NCBI GenBank assembly: GCA_030706735.1
Contig: JAUZNZ010000023.1
Coordinates: 1 to 64,000, forward strand
DNA: 64,000 bases
Source of the DNA: Bacteroidota bacterium
GTDB lineage: Bacteria; Bacteroidota; Bacteroidia; Chitinophagales; Chitinophagaceae
Direction of reading: 5' to 3'
In this document: positions 50,517 to 60,027 of the stretch, one piece after another
How positions within the stretch are numbered: position 1 is the stretch's first letter
Layout: the number at the start of each line of letters is the position of its first letter
Notes under the pieces: model-generated
Told to the model about the DNA's origin: nothing
Databases searched by the model: none
The model's input: the letters and a program-made list of their open reading frames with translations, nothing else
Program-made: the position numbers and the translations under genes

Positions 50517-53500
50517 ATGACCCGGTGGCCGTCTCTAATACTCCTGCTTCTGCCAATTTTTGCAAAAGCACAGCCAAACAGCCAATACCTGTTCCGACAC
50601 ATAGATCAGCAAGAAGGGCTATTGCACAATAAAGTGACCTCAATCGCCCAGGATAAGGATGGGTTTATTTGGATTGCAACCGCCAACGGCATCCAACGTT
50701 TCGACGGCTTTCGTTTCGTCAACTACGAAAACCAATTAAAAGCTTTTTCCTATTCTCCCATGATAAGGAATATTTATCCCGACACCAGCAACAACATCTG
50801 GATCACGAGCTCCCAGTTGGCCTGTATTAATACGATCTCCGGCAAATCTTCAGTCTATACGGAAGAACAACTATTGAAGGACCCCCGATTTCAATTCGAA
50901 GCCTATACAGATGGTCGTCACCGAAAGTGGCTATTAAGCAATTTTGCGTTGTTCTATGCCGATTCCGCCAGCGATAGACCGAAATTATTCTCGACCTATG
51001 CACCCCGGGAGACTTCCCAGCTCGGCAACACCATTTTCACCGACACGTTCCGACATTGCATTTGGGTGACCAATCACAATAACCTGATGCTGTTTGACAA
51101 GAGAACTAAGACAGTTTACACCGCGGAGCATAATCCAATCAATAACCCCATATTGAAGTGCTTTGCAAATAAATCCATTTCCTTTCTGTTAATTGACAAG
51201 GCGCATAATATCTGGGCCGCCGAATGGAATAGCGCGATCAATAAGTATGATGAGCAGTCGGGAACATCCACGCGGTATTATCCGCTCCATCCGGATCAAA
51301 AAACTGCCCCGGTGACAAATAGCGAAACGACCATAACCACGCTCTGCATCTACCAGGATTCAAAGGGTTCCATTTGGATGGGCAATGACTATCCGGGGCT
51401 TTACCGGTATAGCCAAAACAATGACCGGTTTGAGGCGATATCCGAGAGGAACAACGAGCAAAAAGGACTGGAATATAATTATTTTATTCAGAGCATCACG
51501 GAGGACCGGGATGGGAATATATGGTTGGGCACCGACAAAGGCATCAGCGTCTTTAATCCGCACCAGCAATATTTCTATAGCATTTCGCATCAAAAGAACA
51601 ACCCCTCATCCCTGCCTGAAAAGGAGATCACTTCCTTTCTCCAGACCAGGATTGGGACGCTATATGTGGGCACCTGGGGTGGAGGATTCAGCCTCTACGA
51701 CAGTAGTTTAAAGTTCAAAGAAACAATCATCCCGAAAGGGGTCTTTGAGCTTCCCCTGATCTGGTGTCTTATTGAAAATCAGGATGGCAAGGTCTGGGCG
51801 GCGGCCCAACATGGATATTTGCATATCTATGACCCGGTGACCCGAAGCCTGGAAACCCTGCATCCTCCGGAAATGGAAAATAAGACCATTCGCTATATGA
51901 AAAAGGATGTCGACGAGAACATCTGGTTTGGACTTAACAATGGCAAAATAGTGAAATGGGACAAAGCATCAGGGACTTTTTACAGGCAGCCTGAAAACGG
52001 TTTGAAAAATCAATGGCCCATAAGGAACATCTTTATTGACAACCACAAACAATTCTGGGCCTGTACGGATGACGGCCTTCTTCTATTCGATCCGTCAACT
52101 CTTCGTTACCTCGGCAGGTACCGGCCGTCCCTCGACGGTTCGAACGATGCCAGTCATGAAATGCATGGAGTGGAGCAGGTAAACGATTCAATATTTGCGG
52201 TTGGCACCATGCGCTTCGGCCTTTACCTCTTCAATACGCACACAAGGCAATTTACACGGCATCCTGCTTTTTTAACGTTCCCTGCAACCAATATCTTTGC
52301 CCTTAAAAAAGACGCGGACAATGATCTGTGGATGAGCAGTGACTATTACATCTACGAACTTCATGCCAGGGACGGCAAGCTGATAAAACACGACCTTCCT
52401 GCCGGACTCGTCAATTCTGCATTTGAAATGTTCGATTTCTACACCCTGCAAAATAGCAAATGGCTTACGGCCTCAAAAACAGAAGCCGTGATCTTCGATC
52501 CCGCCGCGATAAATTCCGGACATGGTCTGACTAAAAAAGTAACTCTTACGGGCCTGAAGGTCTTTGACAAAGAGGTCCCGATAGACTCCGTGGTTTATTA
52601 TCATCGGCCGATAAGATTGAATTATAAACAAAACTTCATTTCGTTGGAGTTTACCACGCTCTCCTATTTCGGAATTACGCAGAACATCAATTATGAATTA
52701 ACAGGTGTGGATAAAGACTGGGTAAAGGCAAACGAAAAGGCCGTTGCCTCCTATACAGATCTTTCCCCGGGGGAATATGTCTTTAAGACCAAGGCCGGGG
52801 ATCAAAATAATGAATCAGGAATTGCATCTCTCACCATTATTATAACTCCCCCATTTTACCTCACGTGGTGGTTCCGGACCCTCGCGGTTTCAGGAGCAGC
52901 CATTGCCATTTATCTTGTTGGAAGAAAACGAATTCAGAACATACGGCACAAAGCTGACCTGAGGCATAAGATTGCCGAAACAGAAATGATGGCTCTTCGA
53001 AGCCAAATGAATCCTCACTTTATTTTTAACTGTCTTAGCGCTATTGATAACCTGATCCAAACCAATCAGCCCGATAAAGCAACCACTTACCTGGCGCGAT
53101 TTGCCAAGCTGATCCGGTCCGTTTTGGAAAGCACAAAGAACAACCTGGTCCCATTCTATAAGGATTTTGAGTCGCTTCAGTTATATGTAGAGCTGGAACA
53201 ATTCAGGTGTGGCAGCAAATTCCTGTACCAGCTGACTGCAGACGACGAATTGCTGAATGGGGATTACAAAGTGCCTCCATTGATCGTGCAACCCTTTGCG
53301 GAAAACGCCATTCACCATGGCCTGCTGAATAAAATGGAGGGTTCCCGGACACTGGTCATACGGGCGACCCTCCGCGATAATTATATCTGCTATACGATTA
53401 CCGATAATGGCATTGGAAGAAAGAAGGCCATGGAAATAAAAGACCGCAACAAGCCAGGGCAGACTTCTTACGGGCTCGGAATTACGGAAGAGCGAATTCA

Positions 53501-53639
53501 TTTGCACAATCAAAAATATACGACTGTCGTCAACGGATCTGCACCGCAAGGATCCGGTAATATTGGTTTTGCAGATCTTATGGAAAACGGCAGGCCGGCG
53601 GGGACGGAGGTAACTGTTCAGATCAAATGCGATCACTAA
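50517..53639 (+). CDS. LytS-type sensor histidine kinase with Reg_prop propeller and Y_Y_Y domain
   Basis: A 1040-aa membrane sensor, using the ATG at 50517, which gives the signal MTRWPSLILLLLPIFAKAQ; an earlier ATG (50466) is possible. The periplasmic part has Reg_prop repeats (GLLHNKVTSIAQDKDGFIWI, ITEDRDGNIWLGTDKGISVF) making a two-propeller sensor, then a Y_Y_Y domain (about 700-780, LSPGEYVFKTKAGDQNNESG). A single membrane segment is near residue 790. The kinase is LytS-like (His_kinase), with the phospho-acceptor His834 in NPHFIFNCL, followed by an ATPase domain (NAIHHGLL, DNGIGRKK). It is followed by a LytTR response regulator 30 bp later. Unlike hybrid two-component systems of Bacteroides, the receiver is a separate protein. 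Confidence 0.9.
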   Translation: MTRWPSLILLLLPIFAKAQPNSQYLFRHIDQQEGLLHNKVTSIAQDKDGFIWIATANGIQRFDGFRFVNYENQLKAFSYSPMIRNIYPDTSNNIWITSSQLACINTISGKSSVYTEEQLLKDPRFQFEAYTDGRHRKWLLSNFALFYADSASDRPKLFSTYAPRETSQLGNTIFTDTFRHCIWVTNHNNLMLFDKRTKTVYTAEHNPINNPILKCFANKSISFLLIDKAHNIWAAEWNSAINKYDEQSGTSTRYYPLHPDQKTAPVTNSETTITTLCIYQDSKGSIWMGNDYPGLYRYSQNNDRFEAISERNNEQKGLEYNYFIQSITEDRDGNIWLGTDKGISVFNPHQQYFYSISHQKNNPSSLPEKEITSFLQTRIGTLYVGTWGGGFSLYDSSLKFKETIIPKGVFELPLIWCLIENQDGKVWAAAQHGYLHIYDPVTRSLETLHPPEMENKTIRYMKKDVDENIWFGLNNGKIVKWDKASGTFYRQPENGLKNQWPIRNIFIDNHKQFWACTDDGLLLFDPSTLRYLGRYRPSLDGSNDASHEMHGVEQVNDSIFAVGTMRFGLYLFNTHTRQFTRHPAFLTFPATNIFALKKDADNDLWMSSDYYIYELHARDGKLIKHDLPAGLVNSAFEMFDFYTLQNSKWLTASKTEAVIFDPAAINSGHGLTKKVTLTGLKVFDKEVPIDSVVYYHRPIRLNYKQNFISLEFTTLSYFGITQNINYELTGVDKDWVKANEKAVASYTDLSPGEYVFKTKAGDQNNESGIASLTIIITPPFYLTWWFRTLAVSGAAIAIYLVGRKRIQNIRHKADLRHKIAETEMMALRSQMNPHFIFNCLSAIDNLIQTNQPDKATTYLARFAKLIRSVLESTKNNLVPFYKDFESLQLYVELEQFRCGSKFLYQLTADDELLNGDYKVPPLIVQPFAENAIHHGLLNKMEGSRTLVIRATLRDNYICYTITDNGIGRKKAMEIKDRNKPGQTSYGLGITEERIHLHNQKYTTVVNGSAPQGSGNIGFADLMENGRPAGTEVTVQIKCDH

Positions 53640-53669
53640 CCACCATTTTCATGGTTTAATTTCATTGAC

Positions 53670-54416
53670 ATGCTCAGAGCTATACTGGTAGATGATGAAG
53701 AAAGCAATATTAGTTCGCTTAAGGAAAAGCTCAACCGTCATTGTAGTCAGGTTGAAATAATCGCAACCTGTAACAGTGCGGAAAAGGCAATTGAATCGAT
53801 TCATTCTTTAAGGCCGGGCATTGTTTTTCTGGATATTGAAATGCCCGTCATGAACGGCTTTTTGATGTTACAGCAACTGGAGTTCAGGGACTTTGAACTG
53901 GTCTTTACCACGGCCTATGATCACTATGCAATCAAGGCAATCCGTTTCAGCGCCCTCGATTACCTGGTAAAACCAATCGAGATCGAAGATCTGAAGGTCG
54001 CGGTAGCGAGGGCGGAGACAAAACGAGCCAATCTTACTTCCGCCAACCAGTTGGAATTGCTGTTGGAAAATTTATTGGCAAGGAAGGAAAATTTTCAAAA
54101 GATCGCGATCCCCACCACGGACGGGCTACAATTTGTTAAAGTAAATACGATCATATACCTGGAGGCGAATGCGAACTACACGCATATCTTCCTGGAAGAC
54201 GCCAAAAAATATATCGTTTGTCATACCCTGAAAGAGTTTGAGGACATCCTGCCTGCCGACACGTTTGTGCGCGTACACAATTCGTATATCATCAATAAGA
54301 ACTTTGCCGAGAAATACATCCGCGGAGAGGGCGGTCAGGTGGTGCTGAGCAATGGTTCGGTTATTGATATTTCGAAAAGGAAGAAGACCGATTTTTTAAA
54401 GGCCTTTGGCCATTGA
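53670..54416 (+). CDS. LytTR-family response regulator
   Basis: A 248-aa cytoplasmic regulator. The receiver domain (residues 3-115) has the acidic pair DDE (8-10), phospho-acceptor Asp55 in FLDIEMP, Thr in FTTAYD and Lys in YLVKPIE. The LytTR DNA-binding domain (about 145-245) includes YLEANANYTHIFLED and FVRVHNSYIINK. LytTR proteins bind pairs of direct repeats upstream of their targets. It is the partner of the preceding LytS-type kinase, and its likely targets include the secreted-protein genes upstream in the same run. Confidence 0.92.
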   Translation: MLRAILVDDEESNISSLKEKLNRHCSQVEIIATCNSAEKAIESIHSLRPGIVFLDIEMPVMNGFLMLQQLEFRDFELVFTTAYDHYAIKAIRFSALDYLVKPIEIEDLKVAVARAETKRANLTSANQLELLLENLLARKENFQKIAIPTTDGLQFVKVNTIIYLEANANYTHIFLEDAKKYIVCHTLKEFEDILPADTFVRVHNSYIINKNFAEKYIRGEGGQVVLSNGSVIDISKRKKTDFLKAFGH

Positions 54417-54444
54417 TCGCCGTATATTTGCAAGAAGAAAGTTT

Positions 54445-55134
54445 ATGTCACCCATAACGATCAGGCAGGGATCCCTCGATTTCCTGAAGCGTCTCGCCAG
54501 GAACAATAACCGGGACTGGTTCAATAAGAACAAAGACAAATACCTCGAAGCACGCGACAATCTCATCGCCTTTGCCGATGCCCTGCTATTCGAAATGAAT
54601 AAACATGACCGGATCGAGACCTTGTCCGGCAAGGACAGCCTGTATCGGATCTATAAGGATGTACGATTCTCAAAGGACAAGACGCCCTACAACACGCACT
54701 GGAGCGCGGCATTCAAGAGAGCGACCCAAAAATTACGCGGGGGGTATTATTTTAAGATCAAGCCGGGCGGTTCTGGATTGGCGGGCGGTTTTTGGGGGCC
54801 CGGGCCGCAAGACCTTAAAAGGATCAGGCAGGACATCGATATCAATTACCACGACTGGCGAAAGATGCTCAACGGTAAAAAATTGGTCACGGCCTTTGGA
54901 GGGATCTTCGGTGAACAGGTCGGCTCGGCTCCCCGCGGCTATACCAGGGACCATCCGGCCATCGATCTGCTCCGGTATAAGCAGTTTCTCCTTCGGCGGG
55001 AGTTTACCGATGCCGAGGTCTGCAGCCGCCGCTTCCTATACGAGGTCAACGATTCATTTAAGCAAATGCGCCCCTTCCTCAATTACATGAGCGAGGTACT
55101 GACCACGGATGCGAACGGGGAGTCCCTGATTTAA
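54445..55134 (+). CDS. DUF2461-family protein
   Basis: A 229-aa cytoplasmic protein; the ATG at 54445 (MSPITIRQGSLDFLKRLARN) gives the normal start of the family, the earlier frame to 54406 would overlap the response regulator. Family signatures are NNRDWFNKNKDKYLEAR, YRIYKDVRFSKDKTPYNTHW and GGGYYF-like GGYYFKIKPGGSGLAGGFWGP. DUF2461 proteins have no established activity. It follows the response regulator by 28 bp but is probably not part of the signalling unit. Confidence 0.85.
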   Translation: MSPITIRQGSLDFLKRLARNNNRDWFNKNKDKYLEARDNLIAFADALLFEMNKHDRIETLSGKDSLYRIYKDVRFSKDKTPYNTHWSAAFKRATQKLRGGYYFKIKPGGSGLAGGFWGPGPQDLKRIRQDIDINYHDWRKMLNGKKLVTAFGGIFGEQVGSAPRGYTRDHPAIDLLRYKQFLLRREFTDAEVCSRRFLYEVNDSFKQMRPFLNYMSEVLTTDANGESLI

Positions 55135-55178
55135 TATTCATTAACTATCTTGCACAGACGACAATCAACTTCCATGTT

Positions 55179-55976
55179 ATGAGAGTGGCCATCCTGTTCG
55201 CTATTTTGCCCGCCCTGGCCTGCACGGAATCTGCCGTGGCCCAGGACACGACCTATCAGAACGCCAAATACGGTCCAAGCACCCCGGATCGGGCAACCTA
55301 CTACCGGGTCAAGGCCCGGACGGATTCCGGGTGGCGTGTCTCCGAGTACCGGATGTCCGGCAAGCCCCAATCGATCATAAACTATAAGGACGATTCGCTC
55401 AAGGTCCGCCAGGGGGAATTCATCAGCTACAACGATAAAGGCGTGGTCGTATACCGCACGAGTTTCCTGGACGGAAAAGCTGACGGGAACGAAACCTATT
55501 TCTATGAGACCGGTCGGTTGCGTGCAACCGGCCTCCGAAAAGGCGGCGACTATGAGGGCGAATGGGTCGGCTATTTTCCTTCGGGCAAGCTGGCTGGAAA
55601 GGCAACTTTTGTGCATGGCAAAGAGGTGTCCGGCGAATTCTTCCATGAGGACGGGTCGCCCAACAAAGAGGTCACTGAATTTTTCCATGAATCGACCTAT
55701 CCCGGGGGAGCACCGGCATTCATGCGCTTCCTTAACAAGTCTATAAAATATCCGAAAGAGGCCATCAAGAGGGATACCCAGGGAACGGTCGTCGTGCAAT
55801 TCGTTGTCAATAAGGATGGCACCGTATCCGATCTGGAGGTCTATAAATCCGCCGACAAATACCTTGATGAAGAAGCGCTTCGGGTGCTCGGGCTTATGTC
55901 CAATTGGGAGCCGGCGATGATGGCGGGTATTCCACTGAAAAGTTATAAGAGGCAGCCCATCGTATTCAGGTTTTAG
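55179..55976 (+). CDS. TonB C-terminal-domain protein with MORN-like repeats
   Basis: A 265-aa exported protein: signal peptide ending AVAQ, then MORN/YwqK-like repeats (about residues 65-160, GEFISYNDKGVVVY, GEWVGYFPSGKLAGKATF), then a TonB C-terminal domain (about 180-265, YPKEAIKRDTQGTVVVQFVV, EALRVLGLMSNWEPAM). It has no N-terminal membrane anchor like a true TonB, so it probably does not energise receptors from the inner membrane. Proteins of this shape are common in Bacteroidota and poorly understood. It lies alone between DUF2461 and the phosphatase-fold gene, with 44 and 41 bp gaps. Confidence 0.8.
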   Translation: MRVAILFAILPALACTESAVAQDTTYQNAKYGPSTPDRATYYRVKARTDSGWRVSEYRMSGKPQSIINYKDDSLKVRQGEFISYNDKGVVVYRTSFLDGKADGNETYFYETGRLRATGLRKGGDYEGEWVGYFPSGKLAGKATFVHGKEVSGEFFHEDGSPNKEVTEFFHESTYPGGAPAFMRFLNKSIKYPKEAIKRDTQGTVVVQFVVNKDGTVSDLEVYKSADKYLDEEALRVLGLMSNWEPAMMAGIPLKSYKRQPIVFRF

Positions 55977-56017
55977 CGTCCGGCCTCCTTCGGAAACAAT
56001 AACTTAATCCTCCGGTA

Positions 56018-57145
56018 ATGATCCGGTCACACGGATGGGCTAGTTTTGACAAACCCATTAATGTGAAACATTACCTCATTCTCGTGCTGTCCTGTTATGC
56101 AGGCGTCCTGGCAGCGCAAACTCATCCTCCGACCGAACATATATTCATTATCACGACCGACGGATTCCGTTGGCAGGAGGTCTACTATGGAGCGGATCCC
56201 GGGATGCTCGGCGATCCGGCCTTCGTGAAGGATCCCGTCCTCATGCGGAATACCTATGCTGATTCCACGGCTGCGGGAAGACGTAAGAAATTACTGCCCT
56301 TTTTCTGGAATACCATTGCCAGCGAGGGTCAGCTGTACGGTAATCGTTCCTTGCACAACAAAGTAAGCATGAGCAATCTCTATCGCATCTCCTACCCCGG
56401 CTACAATGAGCTCCTTACCGGGTATCCCGATCCCCACCTGAACCCCAATCTCCGTCTGAACAACCGCAACAGGAATATCCTGGAATTGCTGAACGGCCGG
56501 GCCGATTACAAAGGCAAGGTCGTCGCATTTGGCTCCTGGAACGTCTTTCCCTATATCTTCAATAGGAAAAGAAGTAATATCCCTGTCGATTGCGGTTACC
56601 GCCATACGCGTCATGATCAGGTGACATTCGCCTGTGCGAAGGACTACATCTTCAAACGCCATCCCCTCGTCGTTTTCCTCGGATTCGGAGAAACGGACGA
56701 AGAGGCCCACGCAGGTCACTACGACTCCTACCTCCAAAGTGCAACTGCGGTGGACGGGATGATCGGCGAACTATGGGACCTTGTGCAGCATGACCCGGAA
56801 TACAAGGATCATACGACATTCATCATTACCACCGACCATGGACGGGGCAGGAATGCCGAAACCTGGCATACGCACGGCCCTTTCACCGGCGGATCGGGAG
56901 AGACCTGGATCGCCTGTATCGGACCAGGCATCAGCCCGGAGGGAGAAATGCAACAAGACGAACAGATCTATGGCAAGCAGCTCGCCGCCACGGTGGGTCG
57001 CCTTCTGGGCATAGACTTCCAGACCGGACATCGGATTGGCGATGCGATCGCTTTGCCCAGGACGAAGCCGGCTGCTTTATTCGTGGCGATGGCTGCCGCT
57101 CCCGCGTCCCCACCCGTTGTTGCCAAGGGAGGCGAGGGAAAATGA
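56018..57145 (+). CDS. Exported alkaline-phosphatase/sulfatase-fold hydrolase
   Basis: A 375-aa protein of the alkaline phosphatase superfamily. The fold is recognised by ITTDGFRWQEVYYG (first metal ligand Asp), SYPGYNELLTG (nucleophile region, Ser or Tyr position), GFGETDEEAHAGHYDSY and ITTDHGRGRN with a late HTHGPF His. The signal peptide is VKHYLILVLSCYAGVLAAQ if a GTG at 56063 is the true start; the ATG at 56018 adds 15 residues. The substrate is unknown. Its last four bases overlap the GtrA gene (ATGA), so the two are translationally coupled and may both act on a lipid-linked or surface glycan. Confidence 0.78.
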   Translation: MIRSHGWASFDKPINVKHYLILVLSCYAGVLAAQTHPPTEHIFIITTDGFRWQEVYYGADPGMLGDPAFVKDPVLMRNTYADSTAAGRRKKLLPFFWNTIASEGQLYGNRSLHNKVSMSNLYRISYPGYNELLTGYPDPHLNPNLRLNNRNRNILELLNGRADYKGKVVAFGSWNVFPYIFNRKRSNIPVDCGYRHTRHDQVTFACAKDYIFKRHPLVVFLGFGETDEEAHAGHYDSYLQSATAVDGMIGELWDLVQHDPEYKDHTTFIITTDHGRGRNAETWHTHGPFTGGSGETWIACIGPGISPEGEMQQDEQIYGKQLAATVGRLLGIDFQTGHRIGDAIALPRTKPAALFVAMAAAPASPPVVAKGGEGK

Positions 57146-57558
57146 TCCGGATCCTTTCCTATATAAAGGCTCAGGCCGTATTTACCGTCGCCTCCTTCAC
57201 GGATTATGCCGCCACGTTCTTTCTTGTCGAAGGCTGGCATGCTCCTTACCTGGCCGGCAACCTGGCGGGAAATATCTTCGGCGCCCTGACCCAATTCATG
57301 CTCTGCCGTCATTGGGTGTTTCGTGCCGGAGGCAAGGACGCCCCCGCCCAATTGAGCAGGTTCATCCTGGTTTATGTGGGGGACCTTGCTCTCTCGGCTG
57401 CCGGAGTATGGTTGTTCACCCACTGGATCGGACTGTATTACATCGCCTCCAAGCTCATTACCTCTGTGACCCTTGGCATGACCTACAACTACCTTCTCCA
57501 GAAACGATTTGTTTTCCATGCCGCACCGAATGCAGCACCAACCCCGGGGGCGGCATAG
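57142..57558 (+). CDS. GtrA-family membrane protein
   Basis: A 138-aa inner-membrane protein with four hydrophobic segments and the GtrA signature: an N-terminal FTVASFTDYAATFFLVE, NLAGNIFGALTQFMLCRHWVF in the middle and a C-terminal TYNYLLQKRFVF. GtrA proteins help move undecaprenyl-linked sugars across the membrane for glycosylation of surface polymers. Short and complete for the family. It overlaps the phosphatase-fold gene by four bases and faces the minus-strand esterase gene, with only 30 bp between them. Confidence 0.88.
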   Translation: MIRILSYIKAQAVFTVASFTDYAATFFLVEGWHAPYLAGNLAGNIFGALTQFMLCRHWVFRAGGKDAPAQLSRFILVYVGDLALSAAGVWLFTHWIGLYYIASKLITSVTLGMTYNYLLQKRFVFHAAPNAAPTPGAA

Positions 57559-57588
57559 GATCCGTCCCCGGAGGCCACAGCCGCGCGA

Positions 57589-59886
57589 TCATAGCTTGAT
57601 CAGTTTCTGGCTGCTCACCCAATCGCCGATCTGCACGCGCACAAAATAGGCGCCCGCGGCAAGACCATGGGCATAGAGGTCGAACTGCCCGGAAATCCTG
57701 TCCTTATTAAATAGATAGGAACGCCGTACGGATCCCGAGGCGTCAACCACCTGGACATTCATCCTGCCTGTATGGGGCGTATTGACCTCAATCAGGAAAT
57801 GATCCTGGATCGGATTGGGGTAAACTTGCAAGGATATTCCGGTGACCGGCTTGTCCGCCGTGCCGAATACTGCTCCGGCAGCCTCTGACGCGACTCCCGG
57901 GACCACCGCCGCGGCGGCATTCCCCTGTCCGAATTCCGTAAGCACGAACCCGTTGATATAATTATAACTATTAAGTGCATTGATACTGACCACGATCTGG
58001 CCCTGCGCATTCGCCTGCAGATTGTTGAGGTCCGCCGGATGGTTGAGATTGTCGAAAGTGCCCACAGCCGCGGTCTCTCCGCCCGCAGAGAATGCGGTGG
58101 AATTGCCGGGATTCAGACCACGGCTGGCATAGAGCTCGAGCGAATAGGTGGCCGATGGGTTCAATCCGACGATGTATAATTTGCGGTCGGCGTCGGAGTA
58201 GCTGGTATAACGCAGCACTTCTGCCGGCGCCATGCCCTCTCCGTAGCCATCCGAATTATCGGCCAGCGATTCATTGTAGGTCAGGACCGCGCTGACCGAA
58301 GAGGGTGTCCCATCCGAATAATTCAGGTAGTCGGACTCCGCGGAACCATTCACGTTCCAATTATTCCATTCGTTATTGTTATATGGATTGTCCCCGCCAT
58401 ACAGGTTCACCTTAATATATTTGGCCGGGCCCGAAGAGTTGCCGTTGCCGTTCCCATTTCCATTGTCAGTCCCGCCGCCGGATTTGGAACCGACAGGGCC
58501 ATCGAACTGCATCCAGTTGATATTCCAGTTGGCGTCGCTGACGGAGATCAACCGGAGTGTCTGCACGCCTGCCGGCAGATTTACCGAAGCAGTGACCGTC
58601 TGCCAGGCCTGGAAGTCCCCGGTGTTCGGAAGGTCGACGGTTGTAAGCACCGTACCATCGGAGGCCCGGAGCTGCAAGGCTGAACCCTCTTCGGGCGTGG
58701 CGACGCGAAAGCTCACATTATAGGAACCGGCCGAAGCTGCATTGATCACATAATCCATCCAATCCCCGTTGTCGATCCAGCCGACATTGAGGCCGGCGTC
58801 ATCGGACGTGCCCTGGGTCTGTACCCCGAACATATTGTCATAATTTTCCGCTTCGATCTTTCCGGGGATTGCCTTGGCATTTCCTATGGGCGGCGGTGGC
58901 GGCGCAACAGGCTGGACCGGCGGCGGAGGGGGTTGCTGGACAGCCGGCGTGCCCCCCTTTCGGCTGAGCAGCATCCACTCATAAATATTCAGGCTATCCT
59001 GCGTGACGCCGCTGCCCGTTACCGGGCTGCCGTTATTTCCATTGGGCCAAAAGGGGGCGTCCATACTGTTTGTTCCATAGTAGTTGACGCTGGGCCGCCA
59101 ATTCGGATCATAGGCCTGACCCCATCCCGAGTGACCGATCTGGGAAATATCCGTGAATTTGCCCGGTTTAGCAGGATGCGCCCGGTTGAACCCGTCCATG
59201 TATTCGAAGGACGTGATATTCAGGCCATCGTTCTGGGTAGTGATCGTCCAGGCATTGATGCCGTCCTTTACCTCGATGCCCGCATCCACATTGGCTTTGA
59301 TCTGCAGGTCGGTCAGTCCGTTGGCAGCATCTACCCCGGCCGTATTCACCGTGACGAATGCCGCGAACTGACTGGTAAACGCCACATCGGCCGATCCCAT
59401 GACGGTCCATACGCCGTCTCCACCGGCCGACAATCCGGTAATGTAAACACGGGAAAGATCCACGCGGTACCTGCTCAGGATATCGGGTACGATATATTTC
59501 AGTTGGTCATAGTTAAAGGACCAACCATTGGAGGTTTGTGGAGAGATCACGATGAACTCATAGGTCTTTCCATCCAGGGGGTTTTTTGCCGTGGCGTTCC
59601 ATCCATTGGCGATCCGTTCCGGCAAGGCCGGCGGCGACTGGGTGATCAACTTGTTCAGGTCATTTACACTACTGCCCCCTTCGCCTACCCCATGCAGAAA
59701 AATGATGAGCGGGTATTGGGTAGAACCCGAGCTATTATAATCGGTTGGGAGCCAGGTAAGGGCGTACGACTTATCGCCCCATTGATCCGATTTGAACTGG
59801 TCGACCTGCTGACGGCCGATCGTCGCCTGGCCATGAACAATACGACTACCAAGCAACAGCGCTAACAGTGTACATTTTATTCTCAT
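57589..59886 (-). CDS. T9SS-secreted esterase with CBM6 module
   Basis: A 765-aa secreted modular enzyme. Signal peptide ending VHGQ, then an alpha/beta-hydrolase (about 25-310) of the carbohydrate/PHB-esterase kind with oxyanion-hole FLHGVGEGG, nucleophile Ser153 in GLSAGG and His in IGHSGWGQAY. A Pro-rich linker (QQPPPPPVQPVAPPPPP) leads to a CBM6 (about 335-465, IEAENYDNM, VGWIDNGDWMDYVI). A Gly/Asn linker (NGNGNGNGN) leads to a second beta-sandwich (about 490-660, WNNWNV) and a T9SS type A sorting domain (VYPNPIQDHFLIEV to KLIKL). It probably removes acyl groups from plant or fungal polysaccharide at the cell surface. It is 141 bp after the GH9-epimerase fusion gene, on the same strand. 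Confidence 0.85.
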   Translation of the reverse strand: MRIKCTLLALLLGSRIVHGQATIGRQQVDQFKSDQWGDKSYALTWLPTDYNSSGSTQYPLIIFLHGVGEGGSSVNDLNKLITQSPPALPERIANGWNATAKNPLDGKTYEFIVISPQTSNGWSFNYDQLKYIVPDILSRYRVDLSRVYITGLSAGGDGVWTVMGSADVAFTSQFAAFVTVNTAGVDAANGLTDLQIKANVDAGIEVKDGINAWTITTQNDGLNITSFEYMDGFNRAHPAKPGKFTDISQIGHSGWGQAYDPNWRPSVNYYGTNSMDAPFWPNGNNGSPVTGSGVTQDSLNIYEWMLLSRKGGTPAVQQPPPPPVQPVAPPPPPIGNAKAIPGKIEAENYDNMFGVQTQGTSDDAGLNVGWIDNGDWMDYVINAASAGSYNVSFRVATPEEGSALQLRASDGTVLTTVDLPNTGDFQAWQTVTASVNLPAGVQTLRLISVSDANWNINWMQFDGPVGSKSGGGTDNGNGNGNGNSSGPAKYIKVNLYGGDNPYNNNEWNNWNVNGSAESDYLNYSDGTPSSVSAVLTYNESLADNSDGYGEGMAPAEVLRYTSYSDADRKLYIVGLNPSATYSLELYASRGLNPGNSTAFSAGGETAAVGTFDNLNHPADLNNLQANAQGQIVVSINALNSYNYINGFVLTEFGQGNAAAAVVPGVASEAAGAVFGTADKPVTGISLQVYPNPIQDHFLIEVNTPHTGRMNVQVVDASGSVRRSYLFNKDRISGQFDLYAHGLAAGAYFVRVQIGDWVSSQKLIKL

Positions 59887-60027
59887 TGAGTCACATTTTG
59901 CACAATAGGGTTCCTTTTCCCCACATCGGGAAGGCAGGCATAGGTTAGAAATTGTTTGATGGGAAATCAGCTCCTCACAAATTCATGCAGCGATAGTCTA
60001 ATATGCAAAACGTGTGCCCCTGAAGGC

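Noticed and set aside
58933-59865. 310-codon open frame on the plus strand opposite the esterase gene
   Set aside because: Antisense to a clear signal-peptide-esterase coding region; its protein shows no family features.
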